This document shows, piece after piece, positions 1 to 9,891 of a DNA stretch of 64,000 bases. Each line of letters opens with the position of its first letter. Within the stretch, counting starts at the first letter, position 1. This stretch comes from DATAFF01 sp036257595 (GTDB lineage Bacteria > Pseudomonadota > Alphaproteobacteria > Rhizobiales > Aestuariivirgaceae), in assembly GCA_036257595.1 (NCBI GenBank), contig DATAFF010000158.1, positions 1 to 64,000 on the forward strand, in the 5' to 3' direction. The position numbers were made by a program, and so were the translations under genes. The notes beneath the pieces were generated by a model. It saw only the letters and a list, made by a program, of their open reading frames with translations. It was not told where the DNA came from and did not search any database.

Positions 1-1
1 G

Positions 2-2220
2 CTCCTGGCCCAATCGGAAGGCGCGGTCGAGGACCAGAATTCCCAGCAGGATCAAGAGGCTGGCGAGGAGCAGGACAATAAGAAAAAGAAGCGCAAACGC
101 CAGCAGGAGCAGCAGCAACAGCAGGGCCAGCAGGAGCAGCAGCAGCCGCAAGGGGCCGAGGACCAGGGCCAGGGGCAGGGCGAGACCAAGCAGCAGCGCC
201 GGCGGCGTCAGCAACAGCAGCAGCAGGGCGCCGAGGACCAGGGTCAGCAGCAGCCGCAATTCGAGCAGCAGCAGGGGCAGGACCAAGGCGAGACCAAGCA
301 GCAGCGGCGGCGGCGTCAGCAACAGCAGCAACAGCAGCAGGGCGCCGACGACCAGGGCCAGCAACAGCCGCAGCTCGAGCAGCAGCAGGGGCAGGACCAG
401 GGCGAGACCAAGCAGCAGCGGCGGCGTCGTCAGCAACAGCAGCAACAGCAGCAGGGCCAGCAGGAACAGCAGCCGCAGGGGCAGCCGGAGCCGCAGCTCG
501 AGGGTCAGCCGCAACAGCAGCAGCAACAGCAACAACAGCAGCAGCCGCAGCAGGCGGAGCCTGGTCAGCAGCCGGCGCCCGAGGGTGACCAGGCCGGCAC
601 GCGCGATGCAATGCGCTTCCTGAACGATCGCCGCCCCGCCAGATCGTTGAGCGATGCCGAGCTGCGTCGCCGCATCGCCGTCGGCCGCTCGCTGCTCGGC
701 AATCGCGACCTGCGCGACAAGGTGCGCGGCCGCGTCCAGTCGCTCACCGCCGAAGCGCAGAACGAGCTTGCCAATCGCGGCGGTCAGGGCCAGGCCGTCG
801 GTCAAGGCCAGGATCAGGGCGGCGGCCAGCAACCGGGCACTCTCGGCCAGGACCAGGGACAGGGCATGGGGCAGGGCAAGGGAGGTCGCCAGGACCAGGG
901 CGGGCAGGACCAGGGCGGTCAGCAGGCGGGCAGCGATCCCGGCCGCTACTTCTCAGATCGCCGGCCGGCTGCGACCTTGAACGATCGGGAGCTGCGTTAC
1001 CGCATCCGAACGGGACGCTCGATGATGCAGTCGGGGCAGGGGCAGCGCGATCAGATCGAGGCGCGGCTCAACGAGGACAACAGGGAGCTGCGCAACCGCC
1101 TTCAGTCATCGACCGGCGGAGTCGTACCCGGCGGGGCGCTCGATCAGCCCTCGGCAGCCGAGGGCGAGGCGCGGCGGCTTCTCACGGATCGCCGTCCGGC
1201 GAACGGTCTCGACGAGCGGCAATTGCGTGACCGGGTTCAGCGCACCCGCGGCGTGCTTGCCGCCGAGGGGCTGTCCGATGAAATGTCCGGGCGGCTGCGC
1301 GACCGCCTGCGCGACGACCGCGACGAATTGCGCAACCGAGTCGCCGAGCGCGATGACCGCCAGCGCGACCGTCAGTGGGGCGGCGATCAGGGCGGTGACG
1401 AGGGAGGCGTCGACTATGGCGACCGGCGCCGCGAGTTCGGGCGCGACGAGCTGACGCGCCGGCTCCTGCAGGATCGGCGTCCCTCGCAGGCGCTCAACGT
1501 GCGCCAGCTCAACCGCCGGATCGATGCTGCCCGCATGGTTCTCGACGACCGCAATCTGCGCGGGCCCGACCGGTTCCGCATCGAGGATGGGCTGAGGTCC
1601 GATCGTCGCGCGCTCAGGATGCGCCTGATCGCCTTCCGCCGCGATCGCTATGACGAATATCGCCGCGAGGGCGGGCTCAACATCGTGATCGTGCCGGGCG
1701 CGCCGCCGCGGCCGCGGCCCAATATCGCCGCCGCCGAGGTCGATGACGAAATGATCGAGGAGCAGCTCATCGCGCCGCCGACAAGGGAGATCGATCGCCG
1801 CTATTCGGTGGAGGAGATCCGCGAGCGCCCGGCCCTGCGCCAGACCATGCCGGGCGTCGAGATCGACACCATCCATTTCGGGTTCAACGAGGCGTTCGTC
1901 CGCGAGGAGGAGATCGAGAATGTCGAACGGATCGGCCGCATCCTCGAGAAGATCGTGATCGCCAATCCGGACGAGGTCTTCATGATCGAGGGCCATACCG
2001 ATGCCGTCGGGTCCGATCCCTACAATCTCGACCTGTCGCAGCAGCGCGCCGACTCCGTCAAGCAGTCGCTGACCGAATTCTTCAACATCGCGCCGCAGAA
2101 CCTCGAGACCATCGGCTATGGCGAGCAGTTCCTCAAGATCCCGGCCGAGGAGGAGGAGCCGGAGAACCGCCGGGTGACGGTGCGCCGGATCACGCCGCTG
2201 CTGGCCGGCCGGGGCGATTA

Positions 2221-2221
<1 letters not shown>
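2..2221 (+). CDS. Gln-rich repeat protein with C-terminal OmpA domain (5' end missing)
   Basis: The reading frame is open from the left window edge, so the N-terminus is missing; 739 residues are visible. The first ~200 residues are low-complexity, Gln-rich, with basic patches (KKKKRKR, and QQRRRR three times). They are followed by four copies of a motif, [FL][FL]xDRRPAxxLxxxxLrxRi, whose first residues are encoded at about 617, 947, 1178 and 1463, separated by Gln/Gly- and Arg-rich linkers. The last ~120 residues are an OmpA-like peptidoglycan-binding domain (IEGHTDAVGS, LSQQRADSVK, GYGEQ, ENRRVTVR). Known: OmpA domains bind peptidoglycan in the periplasm. Inference: a cell-envelope protein whose long disordered arm may span the periplasm. 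No signal peptide can be checked. The stop TAA touches a heptamer inverted repeat. Confidence 0.85.
95..560 (+). repeat. CAG/CAA-rich in-frame minisatellite
   Basis: Imperfect tandem repeat inside the Gln-rich part of the OmpA-domain gene. The marker GGCGAGACCAAGCAGCAG starts at 179, 287 and 401, giving units of 108 and 114 bp. The 6-bp difference is two extra CAG/CAA codons, so both units keep the frame. Each unit encodes a GETKQQRRRRQQQQ-like block. Variable copy number between strains is plausible. Confidence 0.8.
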
Positions 2222-2353
<132 letters not shown>

Positions 2354-2369
2354 CCGCTTTAACAGGTCC

Positions 2370-4259
2370 ATGCTGCACATCAACGAGCTGACCTACCGCA
2401 TCGACGGTCGCCTCATCCTTGACGCTGCGAGCGCGGTCATTCCGAGCCGCCACAAGGTCGGGCTGGTCGGCCGCAACGGCGCCGGCAAGTCGACGCTGCT
2501 CAGGCTGATCCTTGGAGATGCAGTGCCCGAGACCGGGTCGGTCGCGGTGCCGCGCCGCGCCCGCATCGGCACCGTGGCGCAGGAAGCACCGTCCGGCGAG
2601 GCGAGCCTTCTCGACACGGTGCTGGTCGCCGATCGCGAGCGGGCGGCACTCATCGAGGAGGCGGCAGGAGCAACCGACCCGCACCGCATCGCCGAAATCC
2701 AGACCAGGCTCGTCGATATCGATGCCCATGCGGCGCCGGCGCGGGCGGCGCAGATCCTCGCCGGCCTCGGCTTCACTCTCGACGAGATCAACGGCCCGTG
2801 CTCGGCGCTGTCGGGCGGCTGGCGCATGCGGGTGGCGCTGGCGGCGGCGCTCTTTGCCACGCCCGACGTGCTGCTGCTCGACGAGCCGAGCAACTATCTC
2901 GACCTCGAAGGGGTGATCTGGCTCAAATCCTATATCCGCTTCTATCCCGCGACGGTGGTGATCGTCAGCCACGACCGCGACCTCCTCAACGAGGTCGCGG
3001 GCTCGATCCTCCATCTCGAGCGCGGCAAGCTCACCCTCTATCAGGGCAATTACGACAGTTTCGAACGGCAGCGCCGCGAGCAGCAGGCGCTCACCGCCAA
3101 GCTCAGGAAGAAGCAGGAGGAGACCCGCCGTCACATGGAGGCGTTCGTCGAGCGCTTCCGCTACAAGGCCTCCAAGGCGCGGCAGGCACAGAGCCGGCTC
3201 AAGGCGCTGGCCAAGCTCGAGCCGATCGCCGCCATTGTCGAGGACCGGGTCCATCCTTTCCGCTTTCCCGATCCGGCAAAGCCGCTGAACCCGCCACTCG
3301 TCCGCTTCGAGGGGGTGTCGGCCGCCTATGACGGCAACCCGCCGGTGCTGACGCGCCTCAATCTCAGGATCGACGATGACGATCGCATTGCGCTGCTCGG
3401 CGCCAATGGCAATGGCAAGTCGACCTTCGCCAAGCTGATCACCGGCAAGCTCGCGCCGGCGGCCGGCCGGATTCACCGCCATACGCGACTCGGCGTCGGC
3501 TATTTCGCCCAGCATCAGCTCGACGAGCTCGAGGGAAGCGCCACGCCCTATGACAGCATGCGCCGGCTGATGCCTGAGGCAAGCGAGGCGGAGCGGCGGG
3601 CGCGGCTCGGCTTTCACGGCTTCGGCTCAGCCCTCGCCGACACGCCGGCCGACAGTCTCTCGGGCGGCGAGAAGGCGCGTCTCCTGTTTGCGCTCGCCGC
3701 GTTTCACGGGCCGCATCTGCTGGTGCTCGACGAGCCGACCAATCACCTCGACGTCGATGCCCGCGAGGCGCTGGTTCACGCGCTCAACGAGTTTGCCGGC
3801 GCGGTGGTGCTGATCAGTCATGACCGCCATCTGATCGAGACCTGCGCCGACCGGCTGTGGATCGCCGGCGAGCGGACCATCAAGCCCTATGACGGCGACC
3901 TCGATTCCTATGCCGAGCTGGTGCTGCAGCGGGCGCGGCTCGAGCGGCAGGCACGCGCCGCCCCAACCTTGCGGAGCGCGGAAGCGACGCCACGCAGCGA
4001 CCGGCCGAGCCGCGTCAATCCCGGTCAGCTGCGGCGGCGCATCGCCGATGCCGAATCCACCATGAACGCGCTCAGGGACAAGATCTCGGTCCTCGACCGC
4101 GCCCTCGAGGATCCCTCGATCTATCGCCAGGAGCCGCGGAAAGCCGCCGATTTCGCCCAGCTGCGCAACCGGCTGGCAGCCGATCTCGAAGCCGTCGAGG
4201 AGCTGTGGCTCGAGCTCCAGACCACCATCGATGCTCTCGGCACCGCGCGTGACGGTTGA
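2370..4259 (+). CDS. ABC-F family ATP-binding protein (Uup/YheS-like)
   Basis: Soluble twin-cassette ATPase of 629 residues. The first cassette has Walker A GRNGAGKST at ~34-42, signature LSGGW and Walker B VLLLDEPSNYLD. The second has GANGNGKST at ~343, LSGGEKARL and LVLDEPTNHLD. Between them is a charged linker rich in Arg, Lys and Glu, as in the ABC-F P-site tRNA interaction motif. A C-terminal ~80-residue segment looks like a coiled coil. No membrane segments are present. Known: ABC-F proteins act on ribosomes (translation factors or antibiotic protection) rather than in transport. The length and C-terminal coiled coil fit the Uup/YheS group better than EttA, but the subfamily cannot be fixed here. 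It starts 16 bp after repeat site A. Confidence 0.92.
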   Translation: MLHINELTYRIDGRLILDAASAVIPSRHKVGLVGRNGAGKSTLLRLILGDAVPETGSVAVPRRARIGTVAQEAPSGEASLLDTVLVADRERAALIEEAAGATDPHRIAEIQTRLVDIDAHAAPARAAQILAGLGFTLDEINGPCSALSGGWRMRVALAAALFATPDVLLLDEPSNYLDLEGVIWLKSYIRFYPATVVIVSHDRDLLNEVAGSILHLERGKLTLYQGNYDSFERQRREQQALTAKLRKKQEETRRHMEAFVERFRYKASKARQAQSRLKALAKLEPIAAIVEDRVHPFRFPDPAKPLNPPLVRFEGVSAAYDGNPPVLTRLNLRIDDDDRIALLGANGNGKSTFAKLITGKLAPAAGRIHRHTRLGVGYFAQHQLDELEGSATPYDSMRRLMPEASEAERRARLGFHGFGSALADTPADSLSGGEKARLLFALAAFHGPHLLVLDEPTNHLDVDAREALVHALNEFAGAVVLISHDRHLIETCADRLWIAGERTIKPYDGDLDSYAELVLQRARLERQARAAPTLRSAEATPRSDRPSRVNPGQLRRRIADAESTMNALRDKISVLDRALEDPSIYRQEPRKAADFAQLRNRLAADLEAVEELWLELQTTIDALGTARDG

Positions 4260-4349
4260 GCATCGCGCTCTCGATTAAGCTTGTTGCAGCTCTGGTCATG
4301 CCTACACTTCGTTGATCGTCGATCCTCGAGCAGGGACCAGTGCTGAGCG

Positions 4350-5549
4350 ATGCAGGCTCTCATCCGCTTCATCAACCATGAAGCGACCGCAGGCTTCATT
4401 CTTGTCGTCGCAGCGATCGCCGCGCTGATCATCAGCAACGATCCGACGCTTGCACCGCATTACCAAGCTTTCCTGACGCTGCCGGGAACGGTGGCGCTCG
4501 GCGGCTGGCAGCTGAGCAAGCCGCTCGTCTTCTGGATCAACGATGCGTTGATGGCGGTGTTCTTCTTCCTCGTCGGGCTCGAGATCAAGCGCGAGGCACT
4601 CGAAGGCCATCTGTCGTCGAGAGATCAGATCTTGCTGCCGCTGCTGGCGGCGGCGGGCGGCATGGCGGTGCCGGCCGCCATCTACACGCTGATCGCCTAT
4701 GGGGCGGAGGGCGGTGCGCTGCTGCGCGGCTGGGCGATCCCGACGGCGACCGACATCGCCTTCGCGCTCGGGGCGCTGGCGCTGCTCGGACCGCGGGCGC
4801 CATTGTCGCTTAAGGTGTTCCTGCTGGCGTTGGCGACGCTCGATGATCTCGGCGCGATCGCCATCATCGCGGTGTTCTACACGAGCGCGCTGTACCTGCC
4901 GGCATTCGGTCTCGCGGCGCTGGCGCTCGCCGTGCTGATCCTGTTCAACCGGCTCGGGGTCAACCGGATCTTCCCCTATGTGGTGGTCGGGACGCTGCTG
5001 TGGCTGCTGGTGCTCAGCTCAGGCATTCATCCGACCCTCAGCGGCGTTGCGCTGGCCTTTGCCATACCGCTCCGGGGCAAGAGAGGAGCGCCGATGATCG
5101 AGCAACTGGAGGAAGCGCTTCACCCCTATGTCAAATGGCTGATCCTGCCGCTCTTCGCTTTCGCCAATGCCGGCGTCACCTTCCACGGCTTCGGCGTCGC
5201 GACATTGCTTCAGCCGCTGCCGCTTGCCATCGCCGCCGGCCTCATCATCGGCAAGCCGCTCGGCATATTCGGCATGACGGTGCTCGCCGTGAAGTCAGGC
5301 TGGTCGCGACTGCCAACGCATTGCACCTTCGCCCATATGTTCGGGGCCGCCTGCCTCGGCGGCATCGGATTCACCATGAGCCTGTTCATCGGCATGCTCG
5401 CCTTCAGCGGCGAGAACGAGCTCGCCGGCGTCAGGCTCGGTGTTCTGTGCGGCTCGCTGGTGTCGGCGGTCCTGGGCTTCACCATCCTCCGCTTCGTCAC
5501 CTCCTCAGCTCTAGAGGAGGCGGCCGCCGAGGCGGTTCACTCGCGATAG
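4350..5549 (+). CDS. nhaA: Na+/H+ antiporter NhaA
   Basis: Inner-membrane antiporter of 399 residues, about 12 hydrophobic segments, exchanging Na+ or Li+ for H+. The opening (INHEATAGFILV) is typical of the family. The ion-binding aspartates are visible: the pair in ATLDDLGAI (Asp165, Asp166) and the TATDIAFALG aspartate (Asp135), corresponding to Asp163, Asp164 and Asp133 of E. coli NhaA. The gene is monocistronic with a 90-bp 5' gap after the ABC-F gene. Its 3' end overlaps the convergent DUF1194 gene by 13 bp. Expected role: sodium and pH homeostasis. Confidence 0.97.
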   Translation: MQALIRFINHEATAGFILVVAAIAALIISNDPTLAPHYQAFLTLPGTVALGGWQLSKPLVFWINDALMAVFFFLVGLEIKREALEGHLSSRDQILLPLLAAAGGMAVPAAIYTLIAYGAEGGALLRGWAIPTATDIAFALGALALLGPRAPLSLKVFLLALATLDDLGAIAIIAVFYTSALYLPAFGLAALALAVLILFNRLGVNRIFPYVVVGTLLWLLVLSSGIHPTLSGVALAFAIPLRGKRGAPMIEQLEEALHPYVKWLILPLFAFANAGVTFHGFGVATLLQPLPLAIAAGLIIGKPLGIFGMTVLAVKSGWSRLPTHCTFAHMFGAACLGGIGFTMSLFIGMLAFSGENELAGVRLGVLCGSLVSAVLGFTILRFVTSSALEEAAAEAVHSR

Positions 5550-6379
5550 AACCGCTCCATCCACTGGTTCCACATTTTCTCGCCGATCAGGCAGTCGGAG
5601 CGCTCGCGCACCCTGGTGGCCGCCTTGATGACGGTCGGCTGGCGGCCGGCGATCTCCATCACCAGCTTGCGGCGGATGGCCGGGACGAATTCGGACAGGG
5701 CGCGCACCGGGACGATGAAGGCGCCGGTGCCGCCGATCACGCAATCCTCGTAATAGTCGTCGAGATTGACCATCTCGAAATAGCCATCGAAGCTGCCGGG
5801 CTTGAGCAGCAATGGCAGGCCGTTGATGGTGATGCCGCGACGCACCGCCTGTTCGCGGGCGATCTCGACCGAGATTCCCTGATTGTTCGCGCCATCGCCC
5901 GACACGTCGATGACGGCGCGGCCCTGATAGCCATTGCCGTCGAACAGGCCGCCGGCATAGAGCAGCGCGCCCGAAATCGAGGTGCGATAGGTCTGCTCGA
6001 TCGGGGCGGCGGCAAGCTTCTCGGCGAAGGGGAGGGCGGTCGCCGCGCCGTCGATCATCGTCCACGGCACCACGGTGCGCTGGAAATTCTCGCCGGCCCA
6101 TTCGACATAGGTGGCGGCGATCCGTCCGTTCGGTCCGCTGCGGATCGCCTCGATGATCTCAGGATGGCGGAAGGCGGCGGCATAGCCGTCGCGCTGCAAC
6201 CGTTGCTCGTCCTCATCCATCGACAGCGAGATGTCGACCGCCATGACGAGCTCGAGGTCGACGGCCAGCTCCTCGGCGGCCGCCTGACTTGTCGTCAACA
6301 TGCTCGAGAGAAGCACGATCACCGCGGCCAGCGCAATCCTATCGCAACCCCGGTGACACATCGTCCGTCCCCTGTTCAC
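5537..6379 (-). CDS. DUF1194 (von Willebrand A-like) secreted protein
   Basis: A 280-residue protein with a hydrophobic N-terminal segment (about residues 16-36) that looks like a signal peptide ending near AAAEEL. The mature part starts VDLELVMAVDISLSM, a MIDAS-like DxSxS motif of vWA folds, and contains VIDVSGDGANNQG, typical of DUF1194 proteins. The biochemical role is unknown; metal-dependent protein binding in the periplasm is an inference from the fold. An alternative start lies six codons downstream (MCHRG). It overlaps the 3' end of nhaA tail to tail and lies 91 bp downstream of purN on the same strand. Confidence 0.85.
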   Translation of the reverse strand: MNRGRTMCHRGCDRIALAAVIVLLSSMLTTSQAAAEELAVDLELVMAVDISLSMDEDEQRLQRDGYAAAFRHPEIIEAIRSGPNGRIAATYVEWAGENFQRTVVPWTMIDGAATALPFAEKLAAAPIEQTYRTSISGALLYAGGLFDGNGYQGRAVIDVSGDGANNQGISVEIAREQAVRRGITINGLPLLLKPGSFDGYFEMVNLDDYYEDCVIGGTGAFIVPVRALSEFVPAIRRKLVMEIAGRQPTVIKAATRVRERSDCLIGEKMWNQWMERFYRE

Positions 6380-6470
6380 TTGGCCTCACAGTGTACAGCC
6401 GAATGCGGCGGTATCGCTCCCCTAAAATTCGACAAATGCCGCACTCACCAAAGTGTTAGATTGGGTGGGC

Positions 6471-7148
6471 TCAAGATTTCGCAAGCTCTTCCGGCAGTGG
6501 CGGCGAGAACAGCCGGGCAAGGGGGTCGACGATGTCGCCATTGCGAGCGACCACCCGCCCGTTTTCCAGCCGGACATGGCCGGCGGCGACCTGCTCAAGC
6601 GCGGCCGGGAAGAGCCTGAGCTCGGCGGCGTTGACCCGCGCGGCCAAGGTCAGCGGCGTGTCCCCCGGCATCACCGGCACCGCCGCCTGGGCGATGATCG
6701 GACCGCTGTCGATTTCCGTTGTCACGAAATGGACAGTGCACCCATGGATCCGCACCCCGTCGGCAAGCGCCCGAGCATGGGTGTCGAGCCCCTTGTAGAG
6801 CGGCAGGAGGGCGGGGTGGATGTTGATCATCCGCCCGGCATAGGCTTCGACGAACTGCGGTGTCATGATTCGCATGTAACCGGCGCAGGCCACGAGCTCG
6901 GCGCCTGAACCGTCGATCAGTTTCCGCAGCTCGGAATCGAAGCGCGAGCGATCGGCGAACGACCGGTGGTCGAGCACTGCCGTCGCCACCCCCTCGGCCG
7001 CGGCGCGCTCGAGACCGGGAGCCTCCGGACGGTTGGAGATGACAATGGCGATCGATGCCGGATAATCCTGCCGTTGGGTCGCTGCGATCAGCGCCGCCAT
7101 GTTGGACCCGCGCCCGGAGATCAGAATCGCCACGGGTCGTCGTTTCAT
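6471..7148 (-). CDS. purN: Phosphoribosylglycinamide formyltransferase (GART)
   Basis: Third step of purine synthesis: transfer of the formyl group from 10-formyl-THF to GAR. 225 residues from the chosen start MKRRPVAIL. An upstream in-frame start at 7184 would add 12 residues but lacks family similarity. Catalytic Asn109 and His111 (INIHPALLP) and Asp147 (TEIDSGP) are present, as is the phosphate-binding loop SGRGSN. In many Rhizobiales purM lies directly upstream in the same operon. Here the upstream sequence is a divergent promoter region instead, so purM must be elsewhere. Confidence 0.96.
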   Translation of the reverse strand: MKRRPVAILISGRGSNMAALIAATQRQDYPASIAIVISNRPEAPGLERAAAEGVATAVLDHRSFADRSRFDSELRKLIDGSGAELVACAGYMRIMTPQFVEAYAGRMINIHPALLPLYKGLDTHARALADGVRIHGCTVHFVTTEIDSGPIIAQAAVPVMPGDTPLTLAARVNAAELRLFPAALEQVAAGHVRLENGRVVARNGDIVDPLARLFSPPLPEELAKS

Positions 7149-7394
7149 GATTCGCAACCGAACCGTGCCGCCCGAGATATCCACACCTGCGTCAAAGCGG
7201 TTGAGAACATCGGCGAGGCGGAGCCGGTCATATGGCCGTTGTCTTTCCTATGAAACTTGGCCTGCCGATGGCGTTTTCGGCGGTCCGAGGCGCCATCGCC
7301 GCCATCAAAATCGCTTTTTCTGACGGTCTCCATGAGTGTAAGGGAATAGCAACGGCTCGGAAGACGGGCGCCTTTGGACGGCCAGGAGTCTCGG

Positions 7395-8468
7395 GTGGAT
7401 CGACCGCTGTTCTGGACATTGATCTTCACGTTCTTGCTGCTCATTGCCGCATCGCGCGCCGAGGCGGACGATGCCGTGTACCGGGTGTCGGGCGTCAAGG
7501 TCGACGCCACCGACCGGGACGCCGCCTCGGCGAAGATGAAGGCGATTTCCGAAGCTCAGGTCAAGGCGTTCGGCGTCCTGCTCGACCGCATTGCCGAGGA
7601 CGGCGCCGACGCCAAGCTCAAGGATCTGCCGCCGGGCCAGATCGGCCGCATGCTGGCGAGCCTGTCGATCGAGGAGGAGCGCACCGGCCCTGGGCGTTAC
7701 ATCGGCAAGCTCACCATCAACTTCCTGCCGGACAAGGTGCGCGAAACGCTGGCGAGGGCCGGGATCGCCTTCACCGAGAAGCAGGCGCCGCGGATCGTCG
7801 TGGTGCCGGTCTGGTCGACGGGCGACGGCGCCACCGCCTGGGACGAAAATCCCTGGCGGCGCGCCTGGCAGGATCTCAAGGCGGAGAACGCGGTGGTGCC
7901 GATCATGGTGCCGCTCGGCGATCTCAACGATGCGGAAGCGGTGTCGGTCGACCAGGCGCTCGCCGGCGATGCCGACAAGCTCGAGGCGCTCAGGCTGCGC
8001 TATCACGCCGAGTCGGTGCTCGTCGCCATTGCCGAGCCGGTCGGCGAGAATGCGATCCATGCCAAGATGCAGGGCGACACGCCGCTCGGCCGGGTCCTGT
8101 TCGACAAGACCTACACCGTCGAGAGCGGCGGGGTTGCCGCCGCCGCGCAAAGCGCCGCCCAGCGCTTTCATCGCATCATGATCCAGAAGTGGAAGCAGCA
8201 GACGGTCACCGAAGCGCGGGCCGAGGTTCAGGCGGCGAGCCTGAACATCGCCGTGCCGTTCTCCAACCCTTCGGAATTCAGCGTCACCCGGGGCAGGCTC
8301 ATGTCGACCCCCGGGGTGGCCGGCGTCGATATCAGCACGATCTCCGGCAATGGCGCCATCATCAGGCTGAGCTACACGGTGCCGTTCCAGCAGCTCCAGG
8401 CGTCGCTGCAGATGCAGCGGATGATCCTGCGCCTCCATGGCAATTCATGGGTGCTGCAAAGCTATTAG
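7395..8468 (+). CDS. DUF2066 domain exported protein
   Basis: I chose the GTG at 7395 because AGGAG (7384-7388) lies 6 nt upstream. A TTG seven codons earlier (7374) is the alternative. The 357-residue product starts with a hydrophobic signal peptide (VDRPLFWTLIFTFLLLIAA) and continues with AVYRVSGVKVDATD, the usual beginning of DUF2066 proteins. Function is not known. Proteins of this family often sit between purine genes and the phosphatidyltransferase/hda pair in Alphaproteobacteria, as here. The stop is 44 bp before repeat site B. Confidence 0.85.
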   Translation: MDRPLFWTLIFTFLLLIAASRAEADDAVYRVSGVKVDATDRDAASAKMKAISEAQVKAFGVLLDRIAEDGADAKLKDLPPGQIGRMLASLSIEEERTGPGRYIGKLTINFLPDKVRETLARAGIAFTEKQAPRIVVVPVWSTGDGATAWDENPWRRAWQDLKAENAVVPIMVPLGDLNDAEAVSVDQALAGDADKLEALRLRYHAESVLVAIAEPVGENAIHAKMQGDTPLGRVLFDKTYTVESGGVAAAAQSAAQRFHRIMIQKWKQQTVTEARAEVQAASLNIAVPFSNPSEFSVTRGRLMSTPGVAGVDISTISGNGAIIRLSYTVPFQQLQASLQMQRMILRLHGNSWVLQSY

Positions 8469-8512
8469 AGCCAAGATGGTCGTGACGTTTTTCCAAGCAT
8501 CCGCTCCTTTTT

Positions 8513-8584
8513 GGGCAGTAGGCAGTAGGCAAACAGGCAGTGAACTACGCTCTAGGCCCTGCCTACTGCCTAGTGCCTACTGCC
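8513..8584. repeat. Heptamer inverted repeat, site B (TAGGCAG family)
   Basis: Left arm GGGCAGTAGGCAGTAGGC plus a further AGGCAGT copy, a ~17-bp spacer, then right arm CCCTGCCTACTGCC with further TGCCTA units. It lies between the DUF2066 gene and the phosphatidyltransferase gene. It is the shortest copy and has the same arm orientation as site A. Confidence 0.85.
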
Positions 8585-8624
8585 TTGATCGCCGTCTCAT
8601 CCGCCCCTTCGTGATGTCCTGCCG

Positions 8625-9182
8625 ATGAGCGTGCCGAATCTGCTGACGATCGCCCGCATCCTCATGGTGCCGCTGCTCATCTGGCTGATCATTTCCGGCA
8701 ATTTCGTTTTTGCCTTCGCCATCTTCGTCGCGGCCGGCATCACCGATGCGGTCGATGGCTTCATTGCCAAGAACTATGACAGCGTCACCGAGCTTGGAGC
8801 CTATCTCGATCCCTTGGCCGACAAGCTGTTGCTGGTCAGCATCTATGTGGTGCTCGGCCTCCAGGGCTTCCTGCCCGACTGGCTGGTCATTCTGGTGGTC
8901 AGCCGCGACGTGATGATCGTCGGCGCGGTGATCCTGTCCTGGCTGGTGGGCAAGCCGGTGCGGATGCAGCCGCTCTTCCTCAGCAAGGCAAACACCACGG
9001 TTCAGATCACCCTCGCCGCGTTGATTATCGGCGCCCTGGCCTTTGCCGAGCCCCACCCAGTTCTGATACTCTGGGGGAGCGTCGTTGTCGGTTTTCTCAC
9101 GGTTGTGTCAGGTGCGCAGTACATGGTGAACTGGATCGCCCATATGGCTGGCAACGGGCAGAACCGGGATACGAGCTGGTGA
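8625..9182 (+). CDS. CDP-alcohol phosphatidyltransferase (PgsA-like)
   Basis: An integral membrane enzyme of 185 residues transferring a phosphatidyl group from CDP-diacylglycerol to an alcohol. The family motif is complete at residues 41-66: Asp41, Asp44-Gly, Ala48, Gly58, Asp62, Asp66, with Lys49 in place of the usual Arg. About five hydrophobic segments follow. The length and the start MSVPNLLTIARI resemble PgsA and the second PgsA-like paralogue found beside hda in Rhizobiales, so the exact head group is uncertain. It overlaps the downstream hda gene (TGATG). Confidence 0.88.
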   Translation: MSVPNLLTIARILMVPLLIWLIISGNFVFAFAIFVAAGITDAVDGFIAKNYDSVTELGAYLDPLADKLLLVSIYVVLGLQGFLPDWLVILVVSRDVMIVGAVILSWLVGKPVRMQPLFLSKANTTVQITLAALIIGALAFAEPHPVLILWGSVVVGFLTVVSGAQYMVNWIAHMAGNGQNRDTSW

Positions 9183-9889
9183 TGCCGACCGCCCGCGGCG
9201 ATCACTCGCTGGAGGGCCAGCTGGCCTTCAATCTGCCGCATGTCGAGGCGAGCGGCCGCGACGACTTCCTGGTCTCCGATGCCAACCACGCGGCGCTGGC
9301 GGCGATCGATCGCTGGCCCGACTGGCCGAACCGGGTGCTGGTGCTGACCGGCCCGGCCGGCTGCGGCAAGAGCCACCTGGCAGAGATCTGGCGCCGCGAC
9401 AGCGACGGCCACCGCATCGGCATCCATGAGCTGACGGTCGAGCGGGTGCCGACGTTTCTCGATCGCAATGCGCTGGTGGTCGAGGATGCACCGGGTCCCA
9501 ATCTCGACGAGCGGGCGATGTTCCATCTCATCAACCTGGCGCGCGAGACCAAAAGCCACGTGCTGATCACCAGCCGCACCGACCCGTCGCGTTGGGAGGT
9601 CCGGCTCCCCGATCTTGCGTCGCGGCTCAAGGCGGCCTATGTCGCAGCGATCGGCGGCCCGGACGACGATCTCCTGCGCGGCGTGCTGATCAAGCTGTTC
9701 GCCGACCGCCAGCTGCCGGTCGACGAGCTCGCCATCGGGTTCATCCTGCAGCGGATGTATCGTTCGCTCGGCGAAGCCCGCGAGCTTGTTGCCGAGATCG
9801 ACTCGCGATCGCTCGCGGAAAAATCGGAGGTGACCCGCAACCTCATCGCCCGCGTGCTGGCGCGGCGAGAACAGCCGGAAGAGGGCTGA
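9182..9889 (+). CDS. hdaA: DnaA regulatory inactivator Hda/HdaA
   Basis: AAA+ protein of 235 residues that, in complex with the beta-clamp, stimulates ATP hydrolysis by DnaA and so limits re-initiation of replication. A likely clamp-binding motif QLAFNLP lies at residues 13-19, exactly where Hda proteins carry it. The P-loop [10 protein letters not shown] is at about 56-65 and the sensor-like TSR at [11 protein letters not shown]. The ATG at 9182 shares one base with the upstream stop; a GTG at 9179 is the alternative. It is followed by ppk after 2 bp. Confidence 0.9.
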   Translation: MPTARGDHSLEGQLAFNLPHVEASGRDDFLVSDANHAALAAIDRWPDWPNRVLVLTGPAGCGKSHLAEIWRRDSDGHRIGIHELTVERVPTFLDRNALVVEDAPGPNLDERAMFHLINLARETKSHVLITSRTDPSRWEVRLPDLASRLKAAYVAAIGGPDDDLLRGVLIKLFADRQLPVDELAIGFILQRMYRSLGEARELVAEIDSRSLAEKSEVTRNLIARVLARREQPEEG

Positions 9890-9891
9890 CC

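Noticed and set aside
1..600. CRISPR-like array
   Set aside because: The repeats are contiguous codon-level Gln tracts inside an open frame with no unique spacers and no cas genes.
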